From contig JABJJN010000014.1 in NCBI GenBank assembly GCA_018660835.1, positions 1 to 64,000 on the forward strand: 64,000 nucleotides of DNA, read 5' to 3'. A program made the translations under genes and the position numbers. Below are positions 15,532 through 22,695 of the stretch, one piece after another (position 1 is the first letter of the stretch; each line of letters opens with the position of its first letter). The DNA is from Gemmatimonadota bacterium (GTDB lineage: Bacteria > Latescibacterota > UBA2968 > UBA8231). The notes under the pieces are model-generated. The model was given only the letters and a program-made list of their open reading frames with translations, was not told the origin of the DNA and made no database searches.

Positions 15532-17894
15532 ACCTTCTCAACTCTCACGGCGCACTTCTTGTAGTCAGGCTGCTTGGAAATGGGACAGAAAGCATCGAGG
15601 GTCAGCTCGTTGATCAACAGCGCTTCATCGAAGAAGGGCACGAAGACCTGCCCTCGCGTCGGTTCACCTCGACCACCAACCGAAGCCTCGATCTCAAGCA
15701 CACCACGCGCCGAGACGAGGCGTACCAGATCGCCGTGAGCGACGCCCATTTGGCGGGCATCATCACGATTGATCTCGGCATAGGCCTTCGGTACAGCACG
15801 GTGCAATGTCGGTACGCGACGGGTCATACTGCCCGTGTGCCAGTGCTCCAGCACACGCCCCGTATTCAGCCAGAAAGGAAAGGCCGTCGAGGGTGACTCT
15901 GCCGGTGCTTCATACGGTCGCAGCCAGATCCACGCCCGATGGTCGGGTTTTCCATAGAAGTCGTAGTCACCGTGGCTGCTGTCCGCTGCGGGATCATGCT
16001 CGGTGCTGTAGCGCCACTGCGTCTCTTTGCCGTTGACGTAGGGCCACTGAATACCTGGACGACGGCGCAACTCTTCGTACGGTGCGATCTCGTGCTTGGG
16101 CCCCGCATGGAACTTCCGATACTCCGCCCAGATCTCGCGCACATGATTCTCATAGGTCCAGGGGAACAACTCTTCGTATCCCATGCGGTGCGCCACTTCG
16201 ATCAGCTGCCACGTATCACTCATGGCCTCACCCGGTGGATCGAGAAGCTGATCGAATTGCTGCGTCCGGCGCTCAGAATTGCCGTAGGCGCCCTCACGTT
16301 CGATCCACATCGCCGAGGGCAGCACCACGTCGGCAATGTCCGTCGTCGGCGTCGGATAGACATCGGACACGACAACGAAACGCCCTTCCTTCTCCGCTCC
16401 ATCCCGATAGCGATTCAGATTCGGCATGGTCACCATGGGATTGGTCACTTGAATCCACATGAAACGGATGTCGCCGCGATCGAGGGCGCGAAACATGGAG
16501 ACCGTGTGATGCGTCGGCTTCGGCGAAATATTCTCGACGGGCACCTTCCAGATCTTGGCGGCGAACTGGCGGTGCTTCTCATTCATCACAACACCCTTCG
16601 GCAACTTGTGCGTCAGAGTGCCCACTTCACGCACCGTACCGCAGGCACTCGGCTGGCCCGTCAATGAGAAGGGCCCATTGCCAGGCTGCGAGATCTTGCC
16701 CACGAGCAGATGGATGTTGTAGACGAGATTGTTAATCCATGTGCCGCGTGTGTGCTGGTTCATGCCCATGCACCAGAAACTGACCACCTTGCGCGACGGA
16801 TCGCCGTAAAGAGATGCCATGTAGCGGATGTCGCCCGCAGCGACGCCTGACATTCTCTCGACCTTTTCTGGCGAGTAATCCTTGAGGAACTCAACGAAAT
16901 CGTCCCAGTCACTCGCGGTGGCGGCATCTTTGAACTTGAAGTGTTCTTCGATGCCGTAGCCGATGTCCGTCTTGCCGCGTTTGAAGGAGACGTGGCGATT
17001 CACAAAATTACGATCGATCCATCCCTTGCGCACCAGCTCGTAGCAGATGGCATTGGCAATGGCCAGATCCGTCTGTGGCGTGAACAGGAAGGAGTGATCC
17101 GCCGCTTCGCTGGTTCGTGTCGTACGCGTCGCCAGATCGATGATCTTCGTGTCCGGGTGCTTGAGACGACGATCGAGGACGCGCGAGAACAACACGGGAT
17201 GCATCTCCGCCATGTTGTTCCCCCACAGGACAAAGACATCCGCGTGATCGATGTCTTCATAGCAGCCCATGGGCTCGTCCATGCCAAAACTCGTCAGGAA
17301 GCCGGTGACGGCACTGGCCATACACAGCCGCGCATTCGCCTCGACATTATTGGTGCCGATGGCTCCCTTGAACAGTTTCGAAGCGACATAGCCGTCAGGA
17401 ATCGTCCACTGTCCCGAACCGTAGATCGAGACAGCGTCTTTGCCGTGCTCGGCGATCGTCTCCTGCATCTTCGAGGCCACCAGATCCAGGGCCTCGGCGA
17501 TGGGCACGTCCACCAATTCACCATTCTTGCGGATCTGCGCCTTCTTCAGCCGATCCGAACCATACAGGGCCTGCACGGAGTGATAACCCTTCACACAGCA
17601 GAGTCCGCGATTCACCGGCGATGCCGGATCACCCTTCACGGCCACCGCACGCCCCTCGGCGATACCTACGAGCAGTCCGCAGCCCACGCCGCAGAACCGG
17701 CAGGGGGTCTTCTTCCATTGAATGTCGGAACCATCGGCGTCGACTTCCGTCCACTCACCGAAGGAGACGCCAGGAAGCATCGTCGCCGCCGTCGTTGCCG
17801 CCGCTGTGAGGGCGAGCTTCTTGAGAAAGGCACGCCGATCGATCTGCGCCTTGGTCATTTGCTCTTGGGTCTTGCTGATGTCGACCTGGCTCAT
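15528..17894 (-). CDS. napA: Periplasmic nitrate reductase catalytic subunit NapA
   Basis: A 788-residue molybdopterin enzyme reducing nitrate to nitrite in the periplasm. Tat signal: RRAFLKKLALTAAATTAA. A [4Fe-4S] site follows as CRFCGVGC plus a Cys about 27 residues later (GLCCVKGYH). The Mo-ligating Cys sits in NARLCMASAV, and NapA-type stretches SFGMDEPMGCYEDIDHADVF and WGNNMAEMHP are clear. The C-terminal molybdopterin-binding domain (LNTGRVLEHWHTGSMTRR) is intact. Length is close to usual (about 830). It lies between napD (four-base overlap) and the NapB-like cytochrome (four-base overlap), so the operon is tightly coupled. Confidence 0.95.
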   Translation of the reverse strand: MSQVDISKTQEQMTKAQIDRRAFLKKLALTAAATTAATMLPGVSFGEWTEVDADGSDIQWKKTPCRFCGVGCGLLVGIAEGRAVAVKGDPASPVNRGLCCVKGYHSVQALYGSDRLKKAQIRKNGELVDVPIAEALDLVASKMQETIAEHGKDAVSIYGSGQWTIPDGYVASKLFKGAIGTNNVEANARLCMASAVTGFLTSFGMDEPMGCYEDIDHADVFVLWGNNMAEMHPVLFSRVLDRRLKHPDTKIIDLATRTTRTSEAADHSFLFTPQTDLAIANAICYELVRKGWIDRNFVNRHVSFKRGKTDIGYGIEEHFKFKDAATASDWDDFVEFLKDYSPEKVERMSGVAAGDIRYMASLYGDPSRKVVSFWCMGMNQHTRGTWINNLVYNIHLLVGKISQPGNGPFSLTGQPSACGTVREVGTLTHKLPKGVVMNEKHRQFAAKIWKVPVENISPKPTHHTVSMFRALDRGDIRFMWIQVTNPMVTMPNLNRYRDGAEKEGRFVVVSDVYPTPTTDIADVVLPSAMWIEREGAYGNSERRTQQFDQLLDPPGEAMSDTWQLIEVAHRMGYEELFPWTYENHVREIWAEYRKFHAGPKHEIAPYEELRRRPGIQWPYVNGKETQWRYSTEHDPAADSSHGDYDFYGKPDHRAWIWLRPYEAPAESPSTAFPFWLNTGRVLEHWHTGSMTRRVPTLHRAVPKAYAEINRDDARQMGVAHGDLVRLVSARGVLEIEASVGGRGEPTRGQVFVPFFDEALLINELTLDAFCPISKQPDYKKCAVRVEKV

Positions 17895-18130
17895 GACACC
17901 ACCTCATCCGGTGCCCCAAAGGTCATGACCATGCAGTGGATATCTTCGAGTTCGCGCAGATCCGCTTGCAGGGCCTTCTCGTGTGCGTCGGTCACAGTAT
18001 CGGTGACCAACACAAGCACCTCGCCTTCTTCAGGCACTTCGGCGGAGCAACCGGGCAGGGCGGCCAATTGGGTCGCCAACTCTCGCGTCTGACCAGGGCG
18101 TGGAAATACGACATAGCTGCATACAGGCAT
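17891..18130 (-). CDS. napD: NapD-type maturation chaperone for NapA
   Basis: A 79-residue cytosolic protein of NapD size and layout: CSYVVFPRPGQ, an internal GCSAEVPEEGEVLVLV strand pair, and a terminal MVMTFGAPDE strand. NapD binds the NapA twin-arginine signal and delays export until the cofactor is inserted. The ATG at 18130 is chosen because AGAGGA lies seven bases upstream and the fold begins here; 21 extra in-frame codons upstream look non-coding. It is the first gene of the operon. Confidence 0.8.
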   Translation of the reverse strand: MPVCSYVVFPRPGQTRELATQLAALPGCSAEVPEEGEVLVLVTDTVTDAHEKALQADLRELEDIHCMVMTFGAPDEVVS

Positions 18131-18172
18131 GGGAGGTCCTCTGAGGTGTGATCTCTTCGTTTCGCCAGGAAG

Positions 18173-18191
18173 AAACAACATCCGTGCCACC
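18173..18191 (-). promoter_or_regulatory. Near-consensus sigma54-type promoter of the nap operon
   Basis: On the minus strand TGGCACG-gatg-TTGT lies about 45 bases upstream of napD. The -24 box is perfect; the -12 box has GT in place of GC at the right ten-base spacing. The predicted leader is about 35 bases. A GAGAC-n6-GTCTC palindrome lies further upstream near 18255-18270. Assignment is by eye. Confidence 0.45.
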
Positions 18192-18364
18192 ACCCATGAG
18201 CGGTTAGGGAGGCGGCACGAGTGTGGGATCAGCGTCTCATTCGACCCTTGACTGAGACAAGCGTGTCTCGGTTGCGGCGATGCGCCCCTTCAATCCGTGT
18301 GTTGATCGGGTCGGGGTGAATCGCCATCTTGCTGGCATGAGACAATCGAGAAGGAAGGGACCTG

Positions 18365-18844
18365 ATGCCTGAGACCACACACTTGCTGGGATTTATTGCG
18401 GCGGCCCTCGTCGTTCTGCTCACATCAGCAACTGCTTTTGGCGTCGTGAAGACCCTGGGTGCTGGCTATCTGATCTATCTGGGTATCCGGGCTCTGCTGG
18501 CGCGTGATGAGGCCACCGATAGTGGCACGCCAACTCCCCGCTCCTTACGTCAACTTTTCACGAATGGCGTCATCGTCAGTGTGCTCAATCCAAAGATCGC
18601 CGTGTTCTTCCTGGCCTTTCTACCGCAGTTCGTAGATCCAACTCGAGGCCCCGTGCCACAACAGGTGATGCTCCTTGGCTTTCTCTACATAGGCTTGTCC
18701 CTGCTCACCGACAGCGCCTATGTCCTTCTCGCAAGCCGCCTTCGATTGCTGGGGGGACGATGGGCCACGGGACGCTCGGCGCAGTACGCCAGTGGTGTCG
18801 TCTACATCGGTTTGGGCGTGAGCACGGCGTTTTCACGACGATAG
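18365..18844 (+). CDS. LysE/RhtB-family exporter, N-terminally short
   Basis: A 159-residue membrane protein matching the last three quarters of amino-acid exporters of the LysE/RhtB family (VVKTLGAGYLIYLGIRALL, FTNGVIVSVLNPKIAVFFLAFLPQFVD). The usual length is about 205. The first helix with the conserved PGP motif is absent: MPETTHLLGFIAAAL runs straight into the region that normally follows helix two. An in-frame TGA 27 bases upstream and GGAAGGGA seven bases before the ATG argue that the short start is the real one, so this is a truncated copy or an in-frame deletion. Function is uncertain. Confidence 0.75.
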   Translation: MPETTHLLGFIAAALVVLLTSATAFGVVKTLGAGYLIYLGIRALLARDEATDSGTPTPRSLRQLFTNGVIVSVLNPKIAVFFLAFLPQFVDPTRGPVPQQVMLLGFLYIGLSLLTDSAYVLLASRLRLLGGRWATGRSAQYASGVVYIGLGVSTAFSRR

Positions 18845-18900
18845 ACCACGGCTACACAGGGCATCACCCCTCGCGTCAGACACATCCACAGGAGACTTTC

Positions 18901-19539
18901 ATGGCATCGGCAGAGAAACAGACGATCAAACCACTCCCCAACGGCCCATATCTGTGCACAAATTTGTCCGTCTTGGTCAGCTATGCAGACGGAACCCAGC
19001 ACGAAGTCTCCGGTAATGTCGCCTTGTGCCGCTGTGGTGGCTCCAAGAACAAACCCTTCTGCGACGGCACCCATAAGACCAACGGTTTCGCCAGTGACAA
19101 AGATCCCGACCGCGTAGCGGACAAGCGCGAAAGCTTCGCGGGGGACGGCATCGTCGTCCACGACAACCGTGGTTTATGCGCTCACGCAGGCCGCTGTTCT
19201 CTGGAAGCCGTCTTCCGCCCTGGGAAGGAACCCTTCGTCGATGCCAAGGGGGCGAGCAAGGAGGAGATCATCGACACGATCAAGCAGTGCCCTTCTGGTG
19301 CGCTCAGCTACAGCATCGACGGCGTCGAACAGACCGAGCGCGGCGGCGACCCACAGATCGGCATCGCCCCGAATGGACCCTATGTGTGTACTGGTGGCGT
19401 GAAACTGGAAGGCGTTGAACTGCCAGAAGGAGCCACACTCGACCACATGGCGTTGTGTCGTTGTGGTGCCAGCACCAACAAGCCCTTCTGCTCTGGTGCG
19501 CACTGGGATGTGCAGTTCGATGAGCAAGCCGGTGAGTGA
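18901..19539 (+). CDS. CDGSH iron-sulfur protein with central divergent ferredoxin domain
   Basis: A 212-residue cytosolic Fe-S protein with two CDGSH-type [2Fe-2S] sites, CRCGGSKNKPFCDGTH (about residues 42-57) and CRCGASTNKPFCSGAH (about 182-197). Between them is a Fer4_19-like segment with CAHAGRC and KQCPSGALSYSID. The architecture is known in bacteria and linked to redox or Fe-S homeostasis, without a firm reaction. The ATG has AGGAG six to seven bases upstream. Seven bases separate it from the PhyH gene. Confidence 0.9.
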   Translation: MASAEKQTIKPLPNGPYLCTNLSVLVSYADGTQHEVSGNVALCRCGGSKNKPFCDGTHKTNGFASDKDPDRVADKRESFAGDGIVVHDNRGLCAHAGRCSLEAVFRPGKEPFVDAKGASKEEIIDTIKQCPSGALSYSIDGVEQTERGGDPQIGIAPNGPYVCTGGVKLEGVELPEGATLDHMALCRCGASTNKPFCSGAHWDVQFDEQAGE

Positions 19540-19546
19540 CAGACGT

Positions 19547-20368
19547 ATGAATTCGCTCTTCCGTCTGCAAGCCCCCTCATCCGCCGATCTCGATTCCTTT
19601 CACAACGACGGCTATATCTACTACCCAGACGTCCTGACAGAGGACGCGCGCGAAAAACTCATCGCGGAAATTCTCCACATCGATGATGTCCGCCAGTATC
19701 TCGATGCCCTGGGCGAAACATCTGATCCAGAGGCAAAATCCTATTTCGTCCGCCCCTGGAACGACCGCGGCCCCGTCGGCCACCGGCTCATCGACGACCC
19801 CTTCGTCACCGCGCTCTTGCAGGAGACGATCGACAACGACTACCACTTCTGCCATTCCGCCCTCAACCTCGCCCCACGCGGGATTGGCCCGATCCCCTTC
19901 CATCAGGACCATCACCACTGGAAACACGAAAACCCGGTAAATCTCGCCGAGCGCGACGGCTACTATATCCAGATCCTTTACTATCCCAACGGGTTTTCCA
20001 TCGGCGACCGCAACCTCAAGATCATCCCCGGCAGCCACCTCGTCGCTCCCACGGCGGATGCGACCCCCGAACGCATGCTCGCCGGCGACTACGACGCCGA
20101 CGCCGGCCGCACGTTGGCAGAAGTCCAGCTCGAAGTCCCACCCGGCAGCATGGTCTATATCAATGCCCGCATCTTCCACGCCGTCGAGGCCAAACCCACC
20201 GACTCGCCGCAACCCTACCGCATCTTCAATATCGATATCTTCAAAGAAGCCGGGCCACCGCATCGCTACACCCAGCAGATCCCGCCCGAGTGGCTGGCCA
20301 ACGCTGACGCCTATCGCCAGAAGCTCTTCTCGCGCGACGCCTATCACGAAGGCTGCTGGACAGCGTGA
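19547..20368 (+). CDS. Phytanoyl-CoA dioxygenase (PhyH) family protein
   Basis: A 273-residue non-haem Fe(II)/2-oxoglutarate dioxygenase. The iron-binding HxD is HQD at 119-121, the distal His is in RIFHAV (211), and the 2-oxoglutarate Arg is probably in PYRIFN (225). The site is duplicated in His (HQDHHHWKHE), an odd cluster that may shape the substrate pocket. Members hydroxylate small molecules or side chains; phytanoyl-CoA itself is not implied. It follows the CDGSH gene by seven bases and is probably co-transcribed with it. Confidence 0.88.
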   Translation: MNSLFRLQAPSSADLDSFHNDGYIYYPDVLTEDAREKLIAEILHIDDVRQYLDALGETSDPEAKSYFVRPWNDRGPVGHRLIDDPFVTALLQETIDNDYHFCHSALNLAPRGIGPIPFHQDHHHWKHENPVNLAERDGYYIQILYYPNGFSIGDRNLKIIPGSHLVAPTADATPERMLAGDYDADAGRTLAEVQLEVPPGSMVYINARIFHAVEAKPTDSPQPYRIFNIDIFKEAGPPHRYTQQIPPEWLANADAYRQKLFSRDAYHEGCWTA

Positions 20369-20404
20369 GGACGGAATCTCCGTCACAAACAACGAACCAA
20401 TGGA

Positions 20405-21790
20405 GTGGACAGATTGGAACGATTTGACGCGATCATCATCGGCACGGGACAGGCCGGCCCATCTCTGGCAGACAGACTCAGCGATGAGGGTCAGAAGGTG
20501 GCCATCATCGAACGGGGTCTGGTAGGGGGCACGTGTGTCAACGTCGGTTGCGTGCCGACCAAGGCCCTCGTCGCCAGTGCCAGGGTCGCCCACGTCGCCC
20601 GCAGAGCGGCAGAATTCGGCGTCGAGATCGGCGCCTCGGTCAGCGTCGACATGAAGAGGGTGAAAGCACGCAAGGACGAGATCTCCGGATCATCGAACAA
20701 GGGCCTGACGGGATGGTTGGAAAGTCTGGAGAATGCCACGCTGATCCGCGGCGACGCACGCTTCGAGGGCCCGACCACAATCCGCGTCGGCGATCGCCTG
20801 CTGGAGGCAGACCGGATCTTCATCAACACGGGCGGGCGCGCCTTCGTGCCACCCATCCCCGGAATTGAAGACGTTGATGCGATGACGAATGTTGAGATGA
20901 TGGCCCTCGACACACTTCCTGAGCATCTGGTGATCGTCGGCGGCAGCTACATCTCCCTTGAGTTTGCCCAGATCTATCGGCGCTTCGGCAGCCGCGTGAC
21001 CGTGGTGGAAATGTCGGAAAGGATCATCCCGCGGGAGGATGAGGACGTCTCCGCGACGATCAGAGAGATTCTTGAAGGCGAGGGTATCGAATTTCAGTCC
21101 TGCTCCCAGGTATCGAAGATGGAACGAACGGACAGTGGTTTCGTCGCTCATCTGACGCAGAGTGAGGGAGACCTTGAGCTTTCGGGGTCACACCTGCTGA
21201 TGGCTGTAGGCCGCAGACCGAACACGGATGACCTCGGCCTCGACAAGGCGGGCGTGGCGGTGGATCCCAGAGGGTATATCACCGTAGACGATCAACTGCA
21301 GACCAGTGTCTCCAGCATCTGGGCTCTCGGAGACTGCAATGGCCAGGGCGCTTTCACCCATACCTCTTACAACGATTTCGAGATCGTTGCAGCGAATCTC
21401 CTCGACAATGATCCGCGTCGCGTCAGTGATCGAATCATGTGCTACGGCCTTTTCACCGACCCGCCGCTGGGGCGCGTGGGGATGACGGAGCAGCAGGCGC
21501 GGGAATCTGGCCGCGAGGTGCTGATCGGCAAGCGCTTGATGACAAATGTCGGCCGCGCCCGCGAACGCAGTGAAACGGACGGTTTCATCAAGATCCTTGT
21601 CGATGCCAACTCCAAAGAAATCCTGGGCGCTGCCATCCTGGGAATCAACGGCGATGAAGTCGTCCACCTCTTGCTCGACATCATGTACGCTAAAGCTCCC
21701 TACACGGTCATCCAACGGGCGATGCATATCCATCCAACAGTGGCCGAGTTGATTCCTACCGTGCTCGGCGACCTGCAACCCTTGGCGTAG
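20405..21790 (+). CDS. Mercuric-reductase-like pyridine nucleotide-disulfide oxidoreductase
   Basis: A 461-residue class I flavoprotein. FAD site: DAIIIGTGQAGPSLA. Redox-active disulfide: GGTCVNVGCVPTK. NAD(P) site: LVIVGGSYISLEFA. Second FAD motif: IWALGDCNG. The C-terminal dimerisation domain has MHIHPTVAELIP, where the catalytic His-Glu pair sits. The N-terminal mercury-binding domain and C-terminal Cys pair of true MerA are absent, so a dihydrolipoyl or unknown disulfide substrate is likelier. Start is GTG 20405; TTG 20414 has a better placed GGAG and is a good alternative. A strong bidirectional terminator follows. Confidence 0.85.
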   Translation: MDRLERFDAIIIGTGQAGPSLADRLSDEGQKVAIIERGLVGGTCVNVGCVPTKALVASARVAHVARRAAEFGVEIGASVSVDMKRVKARKDEISGSSNKGLTGWLESLENATLIRGDARFEGPTTIRVGDRLLEADRIFINTGGRAFVPPIPGIEDVDAMTNVEMMALDTLPEHLVIVGGSYISLEFAQIYRRFGSRVTVVEMSERIIPREDEDVSATIREILEGEGIEFQSCSQVSKMERTDSGFVAHLTQSEGDLELSGSHLLMAVGRRPNTDDLGLDKAGVAVDPRGYITVDDQLQTSVSSIWALGDCNGQGAFTHTSYNDFEIVAANLLDNDPRRVSDRIMCYGLFTDPPLGRVGMTEQQARESGREVLIGKRLMTNVGRARERSETDGFIKILVDANSKEILGAAILGINGDEVVHLLLDIMYAKAPYTVIQRAMHIHPTVAELIPTVLGDLQPLA

Positions 21791-21822
21791 CCCGACCTCG
21801 TTTCTGGGTTAGGCTGGCAAGC

Positions 21823-21858
21823 GATGGCCTGACGGGAGCGGCTTCCCGCCAGGCCATC
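21823..21858. terminator. Bidirectional hairpin terminator
   Basis: GATGGCCTG and CAGGCCATC pair with an inner CGGGA/TCCCG stem across one mismatch and a small loop. It lies between the converging flavoprotein and thioredoxin genes and probably serves both; there is no long T-run. Confidence 0.7.
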
Positions 21859-21865
21859 AATCAAT

Positions 21866-22198
21866 TCAAGCAGCCTGGCTCAACGCGTCGAGTTTTTCAG
21901 CCAACTGCGATTTTGCAGCGACGCCGACATGGGCGTCCTGGACTTCCCCGTCCTTGAAAAACAGCAGTGTTGGCAGGCCACGGATCTGATACTTGGCCAC
22001 TGTCGCCGGATGGTCGTCGGCATCGAGCTTGGCCACTTTCGCCCGACCAGCGAACTCCGTCGCCAACTCGTGAACGATGGGCTCCAGTGTGCGGCACGGG
22101 CCACACCACGTGGCGCCAACATCGACGAGAACCGGCTCCTGCGAATCCAGGACTTCCGCCTGGAAATTGTCATCCGTCAATACAATGGGATCAGCCAT
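21866..22198 (-). CDS. trxA: Thioredoxin
   Basis: A 110-residue thioredoxin fold with active site WCGPC (about residues 31-35), the cis-Pro in RGLPTLLFF and standard length. It reduces protein disulfides in the cytosol with thioredoxin reductase. The start overlaps the 3' end of the upstream XRE-type regulator by eight bases, so the two form an operon. It may share partners with the convergent disulfide oxidoreductase, though that is inference. Confidence 0.95.
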   Translation of the reverse strand: MADPIVLTDDNFQAEVLDSQEPVLVDVGATWCGPCRTLEPIVHELATEFAGRAKVAKLDADDHPATVAKYQIRGLPTLLFFKDGEVQDAHVGVAAKSQLAEKLDALSQAA

Positions 22199-22472
22199 GA
22201 CGTGCTCTCCTTGCGTGGGTTGTGACTACGTGAGCGGTGCGATCCTGCCCCGGATTGCAGCGACTGAAGGCGGGAAAAAAGAACCCCGGCTCGATACCGG
22301 CGACGCGCCCGAAGTCACACATCTCGCCGATGTGCGATGCATTGGGCGCGGTTTTTCCTGTTTCCCAGCGGGCCACCGTGCACTGCGGAACCTGTAACTT
22401 CTCGGCCAACTGGGTCTGCGTCAGTCCAACGATGCTTCGAAATTCGCGGATCTGACAGAAATCGAAGGGCAT
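22191..22472 (-). CDS. XRE-family helix-turn-helix regulator
   Basis: A 93-residue DNA-binding protein. A helix-turn-helix is clear: LTQTQLAEKLQVPQCTVARWETGKTAP (about residues 17-43, the second helix with recognition residues QCTVARWE). The remaining 45 residues hold no known domain. It starts eleven bases from a strong operator-like repeat and overlaps trxA, which implies autoregulation and control of thioredoxin expression. Confidence 0.8.
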   Translation of the reverse strand: MPFDFCQIREFRSIVGLTQTQLAEKLQVPQCTVARWETGKTAPNASHIGEMCDFGRVAGIEPGFFFPAFSRCNPGQDRTAHVVTTHARRARHG

Positions 22473-22475
22473 ATT

Positions 22476-22504
22476 ATAGCACCTTTGCTATTGTTATAGC
22501 AAAG
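22476..22504. promoter_or_regulatory. Triple half-site operator of the XRE-trxA operon
   Basis: Half-sites ATAGCA (22476-22481), TGCTAT (22486-22491) and ATAGCA (22496-22501) alternate in orientation with exactly ten-base spacing, one helical turn. The latter two form a perfect nine-base inverted repeat, CTTTGCTAT and ATAGCAAAG, around TGTT. It sits just upstream of the regulator start in an A/T-rich promoter region. Confidence 0.7.
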
Positions 22505-22695
22505 ATGATATATATTCCGCCAAGGAAAGCAAGGGCTGCTCTCAGAATTTCTACAAACCGTCGAACTCGGTTGAGACCTGATCGAAGTGGGGATGGGAGC
22601 ACTCTGCCAAAGTGAGCGTGCTGTCGTCGGCGAACGCCCCATATTTCCCGACCAGATAACCCAGTTTCGCTGTCTTCTGCGAAACACGACGTCGG

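Noticed and set aside
16941..18092. 383-codon plus-strand open frame opposite napA
   Set aside because: napA and napD motifs are unequivocal on the other strand.
19577..20593. 338-codon minus-strand open frame opposite the PhyH gene
   Set aside because: HQD iron site and family motifs lie on the plus strand; the complement is Val/Ala-rich filler.
20405..21790. True mercuric reductase (MerA)
   Set aside because: The N-terminal mercury-binding domain and C-terminal Cys pair are absent, and no mer genes are nearby.
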